Below, piece after piece: positions 1 through 7,405 of a DNA stretch of 7,405 nt; within the stretch, counting starts at the first letter, position 1; each line of letters opens with the position of its first letter. Made by a program: the position numbers and the translations under genes. Location of the stretch: the NCBI GenBank assembly GCA_945836785.1, contig CAMAMD010000068.1:1-7405 (forward strand). The letters are read 5' to 3'. Under the pieces are notes generated by a model. The model was given only the letters and a program-made list of their open reading frames with translations, did no database searches and was not told the DNA's origin. The stretch comes from an uncultured Clostridium sp. (GTDB lineage: Bacteria > Bacillota_A > Clostridia > Lachnospirales > Lachnospiraceae).

Positions 1-176
1 AAAAGGATATCTACGATAAAGAAAGTGCCAACAATTGAGACAAATATGATAACACGCCCCGTATCCTCGGTATAACCAAATAATCTGGTAAATACAGCAA
101 GCACAAGCACTGTTATATACAGTATTTTATGATATAATGTATGATGTTTTATAATATTATTTGAATTCCAATCCAT
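1..176 (-). CDS. N-terminal fragment of an unrecognised membrane protein (runs off the left edge)
   Basis: An open frame starts at ATG 176-174 and continues without a stop to the window edge, giving 58 complete codons. The start MDWNSNNIIKHH is polar. It is followed by two hydrophobic stretches, about residues 18-35 and 42-58, separated by a short polar turn (TEDTGR). This looks like the first two membrane helices of a multi-pass protein, or the membrane anchor of a larger one. A GGGAG ribosome binding site at 188-192 lies inside the last codons of the upstream FtsA-like gene. The gap to that gene's stop is only 5 bp, so the two are very probably co-transcribed and perhaps translationally coupled. 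The family cannot be identified from this fragment; a transporter, a sensor kinase or another membrane enzyme are all possible. It is too short to have been listed as a standalone ORF, but start, RBS, spacing and hydropathy agree. Confidence 0.72.
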   Translation of the reverse strand, partial: MDWNSNNIIKHHTLYHKILYITVLVLAVFTRLFGYTEDTGRVIIFVSIVGTFFIVDIL

Positions 177-181
177 TATAA

Positions 182-2260
182 TCATTTCTCCCAATAGATA
201 TCAACTGTATCTCCGTCCTGCAAAGAGGCAATATATTCCGCATGCTGCCCATTTATATTTGTAATCAGCCTGCTACCTCTGACCGACGACAAATCGAAAG
301 GATAAAAATCGAAAATATCCACAAATTTATACTCGGCCTTTCCATTTAAAATAACAGGCTGCCTGTTTACGGTTATATGCATAGTCCGAGCCGGCTGTTC
401 TATGGAAGCTTTTTCCTCCTGTTTTTGCTCTTGACCGGATGTTTCAGATTTCGATTCATCCCTGTTCCCTGATGTTACATCAGAATCATCATTAAAAATA
501 TTATCTTCCCATGTAACAACGAAATTGTCATATATCTTATCGGTCATATTGGCTGTCACATGATTAATTTCTATCAGTCCTTCAGGATGTACATCCATAA
601 ACACAAGCAATTGTTCGAGGGTATAAAAACTCTGCATTTCTATTTCGTCCCCGTCACATATCTGATACAACTGTGATTCCGGTTTTCCGTTGACCAGTGC
701 GAATTTCGGACACACGACAGGAACATCATTGACTATGAACGTCAAAACTCCACTGTATTCCGGCAACGTATGAAGCAAAATTGCAGCGGATTCTCCTTTT
801 GTTGATTCCTTAATTTCTATCTTGTCATTTGCTTCAATGAGCGCATTCATACCAACAATCTTGCCGTTTTGTTTGATAACGGCGGCTTCACCGTCATATC
901 CTCTCACAATTCTGTTTTTTCCGTTTATCTTAAAGGTAATGTCATCTCCGCGTTTCGGGAATATCTTTTCATTCGGCATGCCATACTGTACGGCGGCATC
1001 AAAAATCGTCAAACGATCATTGTTGTAAAGCTTAATACGGTCGCCGTTTACAGTGACAAAAATAAAATTATTCTTTTGATCAAAATAATTCAGACATATA
1101 CCAATTGGCGTAACATAAAGAGGATCTTTTTTGATATCTTGCACCAGAAAATTAATATCATTCATAACCTCCTGGCCACGCAATGCCACACGTTCCGCAG
1201 GAAGTTTCAATGCTTTAGCCAATAATTCCGTAAAGCCGGTCAGCTTTCCGCCGCCACCGACAACAAATGCTGCACTGACAGGCTCTCCCCCATTTAACTC
1301 TATAATTTTTGACGCAATACGTGATGTAATCTCTTTTTTAACTGTTTCTAATGTATCTAAAATTTCTTCCGGTGTGATTTTATGGCTGATTCCCATAATA
1401 TCCTTATATGTAACCGACTTCCGTTTCGGATTTACCATTTTAAGTTTTTCTGCGGTATCAAAATCAATCAGATATTTTTTGATTAATGCCTCTGTCAACT
1501 CATCACCCGCAGACGGAATCATTCCGTATCCGATTATACTTCCGTCTTTCGTTATACAAATATCGGAGGTTCCTGCACCCACATCGACCAGTGCAATATT
1601 CAGCAACCTGAATTGTTCCGGAATCGCTACATTTATCGCAGCAATCGGCTCAAGTGTAAGATTTGTAACATAGAGTCCTGCAAGCTCAACCGCTGCATAC
1701 AAACTGCTTACAACTTCCTCCGGAAGGAAAGTGGCAAGCACATCCGCACCGATTTTCGTGCCCCTGTGTCCCTCAAGATTCAAAATCTCATACTCATTCA
1801 AATAATATTTGATTACCGTATATCCCACACAATAGTATTTTGTTGTCTCCTTATTTTCCGACAGTTCTTCCAAAATAATATCATGGGCTTTTTCTACACC
1901 AATTAAATCTATGGAATGTATGTATTCCTGATTTATTGTTGTATTCTCACCAAATTCGTACTCCCCATGTCCGACAGCAGTTTTAAGAACTCTTCCGGCG
2001 GCAGCTATACAGACTTCTGTCAATTTTCTTCCGTTTAGCTGCTTTTCCAGCTCATTTTTTACATAGAGAATATCTTCACTTACTTTATTGATATCATGAA
2101 TCTGACCATCAATCATAGACCTGGTCTCATGATACTTTACAGCCATGGCAACAACATTAAATTTATTTTGTTCTTTATATCCGACTGTTCCAACAATACT
2201 TCTCGTTCCAATGTCTAATCCAAATATTAAAGGTTCAGGGTATTTCGTAATTGCTGCCAT
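182..2260 (-). CDS. FtsA-domain (actin/Hsp70-fold) protein with a C-terminal repeat extension
   Basis: This 692-residue protein belongs to the FtsA/PilM branch of the actin-like ATPases. Visible motifs are phosphate-1 GLDIGTRS (14-21), an SHS2/1C-like insert (about 80-180), phosphate-2 VDVGAGTSD (225-233) and an adenosine loop VVGGGGKLTGF (333-343). The ATPase core ends near residue 390. Canonical FtsA is about 400-450 residues and ends in an amphipathic membrane-binding helix. Here there are about 290 further residues instead. They hold short repeated units of the form 'VN-x-x-P-V ... NGK ... L-x-DGD-x-I' (about 440-485, 505-545 and 627-690), reminiscent of beta-grasp (ThiS/MoaD-like) folds. 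An acidic, probably disordered linker (about 585-625) precedes the last unit. The start is set at ATG 2260 because GGAGG (2267-2271) sits 6 nt upstream; a GTG at 2293 would add 11 residues that contain this RBS. It follows coaE by 45 bp and precedes a membrane-protein gene by 5 bp. It may be a second, specialised FtsA-like protein rather than the divisome FtsA, because no ftsZ is adjacent. The fold is clear; the role is unknown. Confidence 0.9.
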   Translation of the reverse strand: MAAITKYPEPLIFGLDIGTRSIVGTVGYKEQNKFNVVAMAVKYHETRSMIDGQIHDINKVSEDILYVKNELEKQLNGRKLTEVCIAAAGRVLKTAVGHGEYEFGENTTINQEYIHSIDLIGVEKAHDIILEELSENKETTKYYCVGYTVIKYYLNEYEILNLEGHRGTKIGADVLATFLPEEVVSSLYAAVELAGLYVTNLTLEPIAAINVAIPEQFRLLNIALVDVGAGTSDICITKDGSIIGYGMIPSAGDELTEALIKKYLIDFDTAEKLKMVNPKRKSVTYKDIMGISHKITPEEILDTLETVKKEITSRIASKIIELNGGEPVSAAFVVGGGGKLTGFTELLAKALKLPAERVALRGQEVMNDINFLVQDIKKDPLYVTPIGICLNYFDQKNNFIFVTVNGDRIKLYNNDRLTIFDAAVQYGMPNEKIFPKRGDDITFKINGKNRIVRGYDGEAAVIKQNGKIVGMNALIEANDKIEIKESTKGESAAILLHTLPEYSGVLTFIVNDVPVVCPKFALVNGKPESQLYQICDGDEIEMQSFYTLEQLLVFMDVHPEGLIEINHVTANMTDKIYDNFVVTWEDNIFNDDSDVTSGNRDESKSETSGQEQKQEEKASIEQPARTMHITVNRQPVILNGKAEYKFVDIFDFYPFDLSSVRGSRLITNINGQHAEYIASLQDGDTVDIYWEK

Positions 2261-2266
2261 TTTCTT

Positions 2267-2271
2267 CCTCC
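2267..2271 (-). promoter_or_regulatory. Ribosome binding site fixing the start of the FtsA-like gene
   Basis: GGAGG lies 6 nt upstream of ATG 2260-2258. It falls inside the reading frame of the longer GTG-initiated version (2293) and of an ATG at 2281, neither of which has a comparable Shine-Dalgarno sequence. This supports the shorter protein beginning MAAITK. Confidence 0.8.
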
Positions 2272-2305
2272 ATTTTTTCATGCCAATAGGCACGACAACC
2301 CATAT

Positions 2306-2926
2306 TTAGATAATTATATCATCCTGAAGTAATTTATTCAACCTTGCATTTAGTTGTTTTGATGAATTTTTATAATCAAATTGATTATTTATCGTGAAAT
2401 CTGCATATTGTTTGTAATATTCATCACTGTCCTGACTTTCAAACATAGAAATACACTTTTCTCTCGTATAACCCCGCTGTGCCATAAGGCGTTTTATTCT
2501 GGTCTCACGAGGAACCCATATATACCATATTTCGTCACAAATTTCCTTATAGCCATCCTGAATAAGCAATGCTGCCTCAATAACAAACAAAGTGGTATCG
2601 CCCAATTCTTTTTTTTCTGCAATCTGGCGTAATATTTCCTCTTTCACAAGAGGATGTGTGATGGAATCAAGAAGAGAAAGCTTATCCTTATTTTTAAAAA
2701 CGATATTTCCCAGCTTCTCCCGATCAATCGGATGAGGCTCCATCTCCATCACAATATCATTTCCGAATTGTCTGATAATTTCATTGTAAATCGGCTTGCC
2801 CGGTTCCATCAGCGTATGGGCCAGCTTATCTGCTTCCACAATATATGCGTCATGATTTTGTTCCAAATCATATAATACTTTGCTTTTTCCCGAACCAACC
2901 CCGCCGGTGATACCCAGAACAATCAT
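2306..2926 (-). CDS. coaE: Dephospho-CoA kinase
   Basis: This cytosolic enzyme phosphorylates the ribose 3'-OH of dephospho-CoA with ATP, the last step of coenzyme A synthesis. The 206 residues match the usual family length of about 200. The N-terminus has the P-loop GITGGVGSGKS (5-15). The ADKLAH segment (32-37) carries the Asp expected at the substrate/catalytic position, and THPLV (90-94) is a typical CoaE motif. The region RIKRLMAQRGYTRE (143-156) is the lid-like stretch, followed by Q165 and the closing TINN (178-181). One divergence is VIEAALLIQDGY (115-126), where many CoaE proteins have a D-x-P-L-L-F-E type motif. A GGAGG site (2936-2940) lies 9 nt before the ATG. The gene follows polA by 23 bp, so the two are almost certainly co-transcribed; proximity of polA and coaE is common in Firmicutes. 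Confidence 0.95.
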   Translation of the reverse strand: MIVLGITGGVGSGKSKVLYDLEQNHDAYIVEADKLAHTLMEPGKPIYNEIIRQFGNDIVMEMEPHPIDREKLGNIVFKNKDKLSLLDSITHPLVKEEILRQIAEKKELGDTTLFVIEAALLIQDGYKEICDEIWYIWVPRETRIKRLMAQRGYTREKCISMFESQDSDEYYKQYADFTINNQFDYKNSSKQLNARLNKLLQDDIII

Positions 2927-2949
2927 CCCCTATTTCCTCCGGTTAAATC

Positions 2950-5580
2950 TTATTTTGCAGCATACCAGCTGTCTCCGCTGTGTACATCCACAACAAGCGG
3001 AACAGACAGATCAGCCGCATGCATCATTTCCGTTACAAGTATTTCCTTTACAGTATCCAGTTCCTCCTCAGCAGTCTCGACGATTAATTCATCATGTACC
3101 TGCAGAACGATGCGGGATTTTAGTTTCCGCTCCTGAAGTGCCCTGTTGACCCGTATCATTGCAATCTTAATAATGTCAGCAGCCGTCCCCTGAATCGGTG
3201 AATTCATAGCTGCCCGTTCACCGAAACTGCGAACCATGAAATTGGAAGATTTAAGCTCAGGTAAAGGTCTTCTCCTGCCAAACATGGTTGTTGTATAGCC
3301 GTTCTTTTTTGCGTTTTCAACTGTTGTATCCAAAAAATTCTTTACACCACCATAGGTTGCAAAATATTTTTCTATATATCCCTCGGCTTCTTTCCTTGAA
3401 ATATCGAGATCCTGTCCCAATCCAAAGGAACTAATTCCATATACAATACCAAAATTTACAGCCTTTGCTCTCCGGCGCATCAGACTATCCACTTGTTCAA
3501 GCGGAACATCAAACACTTCGGAAGCTGTAATGGAATGGATATCCGTATCCTTGTGATAAGCCTCAATCAATGTCTTATCCTCAGAAAAATGAGCCAGTAC
3601 CCGCAATTCTATCTGGGAATAATCAGCATCCAGAAATACAAAACCGGTCTCCGGCTTAAATACTTTTCGTATTTCTCTTCCCAATGGAAGTCTGGTTGGA
3701 ATATTCTGCAAATTCGGTTCCGTTGAGCTGATACGTCCGGTTACAGTAACGGTCTGGTTAAAGGTTCCATGAATTCTGCCATCCTCCCCAATATAACCTG
3801 CCAGTCCCTCCACATAGGTTGAATTCAGTTTTGTGAGCTGTCTGTACTCTAAAATGGCATCTATAATAGGATGCTCACCCTGTAGCTTTTCGAGAACCTC
3901 AGCACTGGTTGAATATCCGGTTTTTGTTTTTTTACCGCATTTTAATCCCAAATCTTCAAACAACACTTCTCCCAGTTGTTTAGTAGAATTAATATTGAAT
4001 GTTTTTCCTGCCAGCCTGTATATTTCCGCTGTCAGTTCATCGATTCTTTTCTTAAGATTTTCTCCATATGCGATCAATTCCTCTCTGTCAACCCGTATTC
4101 CGTTTCTCTCCATATCATATAATGAAAACGCACACGGAAGCTCAATATCCCGATATAAGCTGTCCATATTCAGTTCCTGCAGCCTGGCCGAGATTGTTTC
4201 CTTTGCCATATAAGGAATCATCGCTGTGTACGCCATATAGGTACCGATTTTGTCATCCTCAAATGAAAATAAAGTAATCTCCTGTTTTCCTACCAGTTCC
4301 TTATAATCCGGCAATTCCAGATTCAGATAATCCTTTGCGACATCCGCATAGGAATAATGCTCCTTAAGCGGATTAATCAGATATGCTCCGATACCACAGT
4401 CAAATACAGAATCCGTTTCCTTTATGTCAATATATGCGAGCTGGCTCTTGATATCCATGCAGACAAATGTTACACCACAAGATATTATTTCGGCAATGCC
4501 TGAGCGAACAGCGTCTTCCGTGAGCAAATTACCGTTTCTGACCAAATATACCCTGTCCCGATTGAAACACAATGCAATCCCCAGCATTTTTTTCATCGGT
4601 GCGATACAATGGAATCCAAGCATATCGCTTTTTTTCGCCTGCACAATTATCTCTTGCCACGTATCCATATCATCTACAATCTGCCGTTGTATCTCAAATT
4701 TTTCCTGTTTCTCATCATCAGAGAATCGGTTCATTAGGCTTTTGAATTCCAAAGACGAAAACATCTGGTAAGAATTTTTATTAAATGGATTATCATATAT
4801 CATAGAATCCAGACTATCATCAATCTCGCAGTCAAGCTTAATGGTTGCCAGTTTCTTTGACATATAAGCCTGGTCCTTATAGGTAACCAGATTATCCCTC
4901 ATTTTACTCTGTTTCATCGAATCTATGGCAGCATAAACCCCGTCCAGTGAGCCATAATCAGCAAGCAGCTTTTGTGCTGTTTTTTCTCCGATTCCCGGAA
5001 CTCCCGGTATATTATCAGAAGCATCTCCCATCAGGCCTTTCATATCAATAAAAGTAACAGGATCAACTCCATATGCATTGAAAACATCCTGTGCATAATA
5101 ATGCTCTGTTGTTGTCTTTCCGGCTTTCGTTTTTGGAAGCTTAATAAGAATCTTATCGGTTGCAAGCTGAAGTAAATCCCGGTCTCCCGACAGTACTGTA
5201 ACCGAATATCCTGCACTGTCCGCTATTCTGGATAATGTACCAAGTATATCATCCGCCTCATATCCCTGTTTTTCAATCATATGAATGTTCATACTGGCAA
5301 GAACATCCTTCATAAGAGGCAGCTGTTCACGCAGTTCATCCGGCATACCTTTTCTGGTTCCCTTATATTCAGCATACATTTCGTGTCTGAAAGTTGGATG
5401 TTTCATATCAAATGCCACGCAGACATGTGTTGCCTGTTCCTCATCTATTACCTTCAGAAAAATATTTAAAAATCCAAGCACAGCATTGGTATGTCTGCCA
5501 TCCGCGGTTGTCAGATCCGGCACACCATAAAATGCTCTGTTCAAGATACTGTTTCCGTCTATTAAAAGTATTTTGTTCAT
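2950..5580 (-). CDS. polA: DNA polymerase I
   Basis: This 876-residue family A polymerase fills gaps and removes RNA primers in lagging-strand synthesis and repair. The N-terminal 5'-nuclease domain (about 1-290) has LIDGNS (6-11), GYEADD (106-111), SGDRD (131-135) and the helix-hairpin-helix segment GDASDNIPGVPGIGEKTA (185-202). The middle domain (about 300-460) has the position of a 3'-5' exonuclease but lacks its acidic residues: LGFHCI (321-326) stands where a D-x-E is expected, IKSQ (377-380) where the LKYD-type Asp sits, and no Y-x-x-x-D is visible near 447-455. The polymerase domain (about 470-876) is complete: TGRISSTEPNLQNIP (613-627), motif A DADYSQIELR (651-660, D651), motif B K706/F710/Y714 in KAVNFGIVYG, and motif C VHDE (828-831, D830). 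It should therefore be an active polymerase and 5' nuclease without proofreading, as in several Gram-positive PolA proteins. GGGAG (5592-5596) lies 11 nt before the ATG. It follows the anti-sigma-like gene by 60 bp. Confidence 0.98.
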   Translation of the reverse strand: MNKILLIDGNSILNRAFYGVPDLTTADGRHTNAVLGFLNIFLKVIDEEQATHVCVAFDMKHPTFRHEMYAEYKGTRKGMPDELREQLPLMKDVLASMNIHMIEKQGYEADDILGTLSRIADSAGYSVTVLSGDRDLLQLATDKILIKLPKTKAGKTTTEHYYAQDVFNAYGVDPVTFIDMKGLMGDASDNIPGVPGIGEKTAQKLLADYGSLDGVYAAIDSMKQSKMRDNLVTYKDQAYMSKKLATIKLDCEIDDSLDSMIYDNPFNKNSYQMFSSLEFKSLMNRFSDDEKQEKFEIQRQIVDDMDTWQEIIVQAKKSDMLGFHCIAPMKKMLGIALCFNRDRVYLVRNGNLLTEDAVRSGIAEIISCGVTFVCMDIKSQLAYIDIKETDSVFDCGIGAYLINPLKEHYSYADVAKDYLNLELPDYKELVGKQEITLFSFEDDKIGTYMAYTAMIPYMAKETISARLQELNMDSLYRDIELPCAFSLYDMERNGIRVDREELIAYGENLKKRIDELTAEIYRLAGKTFNINSTKQLGEVLFEDLGLKCGKKTKTGYSTSAEVLEKLQGEHPIIDAILEYRQLTKLNSTYVEGLAGYIGEDGRIHGTFNQTVTVTGRISSTEPNLQNIPTRLPLGREIRKVFKPETGFVFLDADYSQIELRVLAHFSEDKTLIEAYHKDTDIHSITASEVFDVPLEQVDSLMRRRAKAVNFGIVYGISSFGLGQDLDISRKEAEGYIEKYFATYGGVKNFLDTTVENAKKNGYTTTMFGRRRPLPELKSSNFMVRSFGERAAMNSPIQGTAADIIKIAMIRVNRALQERKLKSRIVLQVHDELIVETAEEELDTVKEILVTEMMHAADLSVPLVVDVHSGDSWYAAK

Positions 5581-5640
5581 ATATTATATTTCTCCCTATT
5601 TTCAGGATATTAAATTCGTATAATTCTATTCTGTCCCTGT

Positions 5641-6201
5641 CTATAATGCGTTATCCGTATTCTCATCCGTATCGTTTTCCAAATCATCATTTTGATGCAA
5701 ATCGTTATACAACCTGATTTGCTCATAAAATGTCAATTCTTTCGGTTTATTATTCTGTCTGAATTCAACAATAAGATCTTCATCGCAAAGTTCGATATCA
5801 TTTCCAAAATGATCATAAAAATAATGTTCTCCCTGTTCCTGCTTGATCATCACCTGCTCAATATTATACACTTTATTCAAAATCCGACCATAGCACAGGA
5901 ACATTAAAACCACTGCAGCAATAAACACCACACCAAAAGTTGAAATCTTAAACCTTTTTGCCTTTTTCACCTTGTGTTCAAGACGGCTTAATTCATCATC
6001 CAGCTCCTGTTTAAAATTTTGTGACAATTCTTCATTGTTATCTACCTGCCTGATACCGATAATCAGTGTATAATAAATCTCCAATTCCTCGGCACAGTTC
6101 TTACAATACTGCATATGGCGAACAAAATCAGTCACTTTGTCTTCTGGCAGTTTCTTGTCAATGAACGCCATAATATTCGATTGTGCTTCCAGACATGTCA
6201 T
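5641..6201 (-). CDS. Zinc-finger (zf-HC2-like) single-pass membrane protein, putative anti-sigma factor
   Basis: This 186-residue protein has an N-terminal cysteine/histidine cluster: C3, then H29-x3-C33-x2-C36. That is the spacing of the zinc-binding anti-sigma domain (ZAS/zf-HC2). A basic stretch (VKKAKRFK, 78-85) precedes one membrane helix (about 87-105). The C-terminal part would lie outside the membrane and ends in an acidic, Asn/Asp-rich tail (about 170-186). The layout matches membrane anti-sigma factors that hold an ECF sigma factor at the membrane. However, no sigma factor gene flanks it: ilvC is upstream and polA downstream. The start is placed at ATG 6201 because AGGAGG (6212-6217) lies 10 nt upstream. 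An in-frame start at 6243 would translate the ilvC terminator hairpin and is rejected. The zinc-binding domain and membrane topology are well supported; the anti-sigma role and any partner are inference. Confidence 0.85.
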   Translation of the reverse strand: MTCLEAQSNIMAFIDKKLPEDKVTDFVRHMQYCKNCAEELEIYYTLIIGIRQVDNNEELSQNFKQELDDELSRLEHKVKKAKRFKISTFGVVFIAAVVLMFLCYGRILNKVYNIEQVMIKQEQGEHYFYDHFGNDIELCDEDLIVEFRQNNKPKELTFYEQIRLYNDLHQNDDLENDTDENTDNAL

Positions 6202-6211
6202 GCCGATTTTG

Positions 6212-6217
6212 CCTCCT
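6212..6217 (-). promoter_or_regulatory. Ribosome binding site deciding the anti-sigma-like gene's start
   Basis: AGGAGG lies 10 nt before ATG 6201-6199 and only 5 nt after the T-tract of the ilvC terminator. It excludes the upstream in-frame start at 6243, which lies within the terminator stem and has no such site. Confidence 0.8.
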
Positions 6218-6222
6218 ATCTT

Positions 6223-6260
6223 AAAAAAGGGAACCCGGACCACATCGTTCCAGGTTCCCT
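6223..6260 (-). terminator. Rho-independent terminator of ilvC
   Basis: Read on the minus strand, AGGGAACC (6253-6260) pairs with GGTTCCCT (6228-6235) over 8 bp. After one mismatch, 3 more pairs (GGA/TCC) extend the stem inward. A run of six T follows at once (6223-6228, sharing its first base with the stem). It begins 13 bp after the ilvC stop. The plus strand has no T-run on the other side of the hairpin, so it acts in one direction only. Confidence 0.9.
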
Positions 6261-6273
6261 GAAAATATAAATC

Positions 6274-7362
<1,089 letters not shown>

Positions 7363-7378
7363 TCATAATAATATGTAA

Positions 7379-7405
7379 TTATTCAGGTTTCGCATTGCCA
7401 CGGAT
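7379..7405 (-). CDS. Possible C-terminal end of an upstream gene
   Basis: In one minus-strand frame the window edge reads IRGNAKPE followed by TAA (7379-7381). An Arg-Gly pair close to the C-terminus would be compatible with the small subunit of acetolactate synthase, which often precedes ilvC. However, eight codons cannot establish this. Another frame is also open up to a TGA at about 7364, so even the existence of a gene end here is uncertain. Confidence 0.25.
   Translation of the reverse strand: MRGNAKPE

Noticed and set aside
822..1906. Plus-strand ORFs opposite the FtsA-like gene, the longest 180 codons.
   Set aside because: They lie antisense to a gene with clear family motifs, have no family signature, and show a composition expected from the reverse reading of A+T-rich coding sequence.
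2261..2293. A longer FtsA-like protein starting at GTG 2293 or ATG 2281.
   Set aside because: The only good Shine-Dalgarno (2267-2271) lies within this extension and serves ATG 2260; family members usually begin shortly before the phosphate-1 motif.
2279..2294. A small stem-loop (about 6 bp, 4-nt loop) between coaE and the FtsA-like gene.
   Set aside because: On the minus strand it is followed by A residues rather than T, so it is not a terminator, and it is too short to call a regulatory element.
5581..5640. Possible promoter for polA in the 60-bp gap (TAGACA with TATACG).
   Set aside because: The spacer is only 15 bp and the -10 match is weak in an A+T-rich gap; it cannot be told from chance.
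6202..6243. A longer version of the anti-sigma-like protein starting at 6243 (14 extra residues, MVRVPFFK...).
   Set aside because: The extra codons cover the terminator hairpin and the AGGAGG site itself, and no ribosome binding site precedes 6243; the start at 6201 fits far better.
6263..6268. TATATT as a -10 box for the anti-sigma-like gene, between the ilvC stop and its terminator.
   Set aside because: No acceptable -35 hexamer lies 16-18 bp upstream, and the resulting transcript would begin at or within the terminator hairpin.

Overview
The window is a compact chromosomal segment in which every credible gene lies on the minus strand. The A+T-rich composition, strong GGAGG-type ribosome binding sites and the particular protein variants suggest a low-GC Firmicute, most likely a Clostridia/Lachnospiraceae gut anaerobe. 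The variants are a PolA whose 3'-5' exonuclease site is lost, an ilvC product of the type common in Clostridia, and a long FtsA-domain protein next to coaE. The taxonomic call is an inference from protein style, since no sequence search was possible.

In the direction of transcription (high to low coordinates), the right edge holds a few codons of what may be an upstream gene. A short A+T-rich leader follows, with a candidate promoter and an inverted repeat. Next come ilvC (ketol-acid reductoisomerase, branched-chain amino acid synthesis) and a clear Rho-independent terminator. The terminator abuts the ribosome binding site of a small zinc-finger, single-pass membrane protein that resembles an anti-sigma factor. 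After that come polA (DNA polymerase I), coaE (dephospho-CoA kinase), a 692-residue FtsA/actin-fold ATPase with a repeat-bearing C-terminal extension, and the first 58 codons of an unrecognised membrane protein that runs off the left edge.

The five genes after the terminator are separated by 60, 23, 45 and 5 bp, and no hairpin terminator is visible between them. They could be one transcription unit for DNA repair/replication, coenzyme A synthesis and an unknown envelope- or division-related function. There is no gene-free stretch over 300 bp, and I see no mobile element, CRISPR array, tRNA or rRNA.

Most of the window is ordinary housekeeping sequence. The parts worth a second look are the C-terminal architecture of the FtsA-like protein and its tightly linked membrane-protein neighbour, the anti-sigma-like gene with no sigma factor beside it, and the terminator placed directly against that gene's ribosome binding site. 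I found no convincing evidence of a wholly new system.
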